A stretch of 64,000 bases of DNA. Origin: a candidate division WWE3 bacterium. Lineage in GTDB: Bacteria > Patescibacteriota > WWE3 > 2-01-FULL-39-13. Both the position numbers and the translations under genes were made by a program. The notes under the pieces are model-generated. The model saw only the letters and a program-made list of their open reading frames with translations, searched no databases and had not been told where the DNA came from. This document shows positions 62,914 through 64,000 of the stretch, in pieces. The stretch is taken from the NCBI GenBank assembly GCA_027002375.1, contig JALWZX010000011.1, positions 1 through 64,000 of the forward strand, in the 5' to 3' direction. Every line of letters begins with the position of its first letter. The first letter of the stretch is position 1.

Positions 62914-64000
62914 ATGAACGGAAAAATAATATTTACAACTCTAACCATCTTTGTAGTATCAGTAGTGGCGCTCGTTTTTATTAAAGACTTTAAAAATCGA
63001 CGGGATGCAAAAACAGTTTATGTTGGACCAACAAAAGTTCTATGCCTAAGTAACAGGTTACAACGATGTTACCAAATAAAAGAAAATGAAAATGATGATT
63101 ACAAATTATTCAATGGTACTATTCGAAACTTCTCATATGTACCAGGTTATGAATATAAATTACTCGTAGATGAAGTAACAGTTGAAAACATAAACAATGG
63201 TCAAAAATTTGTAACGTACGACTTGTATAAGCAAGTAGAGAAAAAAGAAGTTCCCTATGTATTAACAGTAACTCCAAACGATGGGCAAGTATTACCAATA
63301 AACAGATCATTCACGGTGGCAGGAAAAGCAAGAGGTGTATATGAAGGAAACATAGTAATAGAAGCTAAAGACCTAAAAGGCAACTTGCTAGCAAGAGTTC
63401 CCACAACAATGCCAACAGACAAGCCAGGTGCAGAATCTGTCTGGCAAGCGCAATTATCGGTAAATACAAAACCTGGAACCAAAGCATTAATTGTAGCTTA
63501 CTCACCTAGCCCGGCGAACGAATCAGAAACTAAAAAAACAGATGAAAACAAAAACAATGAACAAGACACACAAAAGAAAGACGAAAATAACAACCAAGAC
63601 GCTCAAAAAGCAACTGTTAACCCACTATCTTACTCAACAATAGTTGTTTTTGATCCAAAAGCAAAAGCAATTCCTGTTCAAACATCTTTAGAAAATACAT
63701 CATGGCTTTTAAAGTCGTACAAAACTCCAAACGGAACAGAGATAAAACAAGCGTCACAAACAACACCGGTAACAGCAACCTTCTTAAACGGTAAAATTGG
63801 CGGAACTTCAGGATGCAATAACTACCAAGCCAGTTACGAAACAAAAGGGGACACAATAACTGTAGGGCCAATAGCATCTACACGAAAAGCTTGTGAGGAT
63901 AATGTAAATAAATTAGAAAACGATTACCAATTAAGCCTGCAATCTGTTGCTTACTATCAAGCACAACCAACATCTCTAATACTTTATAATTCACAAAGAG
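62914..64000 (+). CDS. DUF4377-Gmad2-META (HslJ-like) envelope protein, 3' end outside the window
   Basis: At least 362 codons, open to the window end. An N-terminal membrane helix (about 5-25, FTTLTIFVVSVVALVFI) is followed by a DUF4377-like domain (KTVYVGPTKVLCLSNRLQRC, VPGYEYKLLVDEV). A Gmad2 Ig-like domain comes next (VTPNDGQVLPINRSFTVAGK, ARGVYEGN), then an Asn/Lys linker, and a META/HslJ domain (TSWLLKSYK, FLNGKIGGTSGCNNYQASY). META domains occur in envelope or heat-shock-related lipoproteins of uncertain role. The final strand of META appears to continue past 64000. Confidence 0.78.
   Translation, partial: MNGKIIFTTLTIFVVSVVALVFIKDFKNRRDAKTVYVGPTKVLCLSNRLQRCYQIKENENDDYKLFNGTIRNFSYVPGYEYKLLVDEVTVENINNGQKFVTYDLYKQVEKKEVPYVLTVTPNDGQVLPINRSFTVAGKARGVYEGNIVIEAKDLKGNLLARVPTTMPTDKPGAESVWQAQLSVNTKPGTKALIVAYSPSPANESETKKTDENKNNEQDTQKKDENNNQDAQKATVNPLSYSTIVVFDPKAKAIPVQTSLENTSWLLKSYKTPNGTEIKQASQTTPVTATFLNGKIGGTSGCNNYQASYETKGDTITVGPIASTRKACEDNVNKLENDYQLSLQSVAYYQAQPTSLILYNSQR

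Noticed and set aside
1..64000. tRNA, rRNA, CRISPR arrays, integrase or prophage genes
   Set aside because: I looked for T-arm-like GTTCGAATCC signatures, regularly spaced repeats and transposase/integrase motifs on both strands and found none I could support.

Overview
The window looks like part of the chromosome of a Patescibacteria/CPR bacterium. I lean towards a Dojkabacteria/WS6- or Microgenomates-like lineage, but cannot fix the lineage without a tree. The reasons are AT-rich DNA, short operons that switch strand often, a few compact housekeeping genes (hisS, ligA, ftsK, pcrA, metG, uppS, rmuC) among many orphan membrane or secreted proteins, giant surface proteins, and enzymes carrying Asn/Ser/Asp-rich in-frame insertions. 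The standard bacterial code fits: ligA, the glycosyltransferase and the AbiEi-like gene all end in TGA at their expected lengths. I saw no tRNA, rRNA, CRISPR array or transposase gene.

Layout. 1-21 kb: housekeeping genes (hisS, ligA, ftsK, pcrA), small membrane proteins (DUF4870, RDD, PAP2), a family-2 glycosyltransferase, four unrecognised soluble proteins, an AbiE-type toxin-antitoxin pair and a Lon-family AAA+ protein with no peptidase domain. 21-37 kb: metG, a 2268-residue membrane-anchored multidomain glycosidase-like protein, rmuC, uppS, a degenerate PRPP-synthetase-like protein, and a LacD-like aldolase and ROK kinase facing a membrane-anchored clan GH-A hydrolase. 37-52 kb: a cell-surface locus read from one strand. 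It holds a 2.7-kilo-residue adhesin and a smaller secreted protein sharing a WxL-like C-terminal domain, two DUF916-like membrane-anchored partners, an Ig-like protein ending in a dockerin-like calcium loop, and a membrane protein with a cohesin-like domain. 52-59 kb: an RND pump with its HlyD-like adaptor, and a HelD-type helicase. 59-64 kb: a DNRLRE/DUF4215/leucine-rich-repeat surface protein split by a TGA at an expected Cys codon, then a DUF4377/Gmad2/META protein that runs off the window.

Three signals cross gene boundaries. (1) About twenty genes have a -10 box only 6-10 nt before the start codon, which predicts leaderless mRNAs; only two genes have a strong Shine-Dalgarno. (2) A palindromic repeat of about 100 bp occurs in at least six clear and up to nine copies. 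It lies in intergenic gaps, at gene 3' ends where it supplies stop codons, and inside the export-signal region of two surface proteins, where it is translated in the same frame. (3) The 37-52 kb locus resembles the Gram-positive csc/WxL surface complex combined with a cohesin-dockerin pair.
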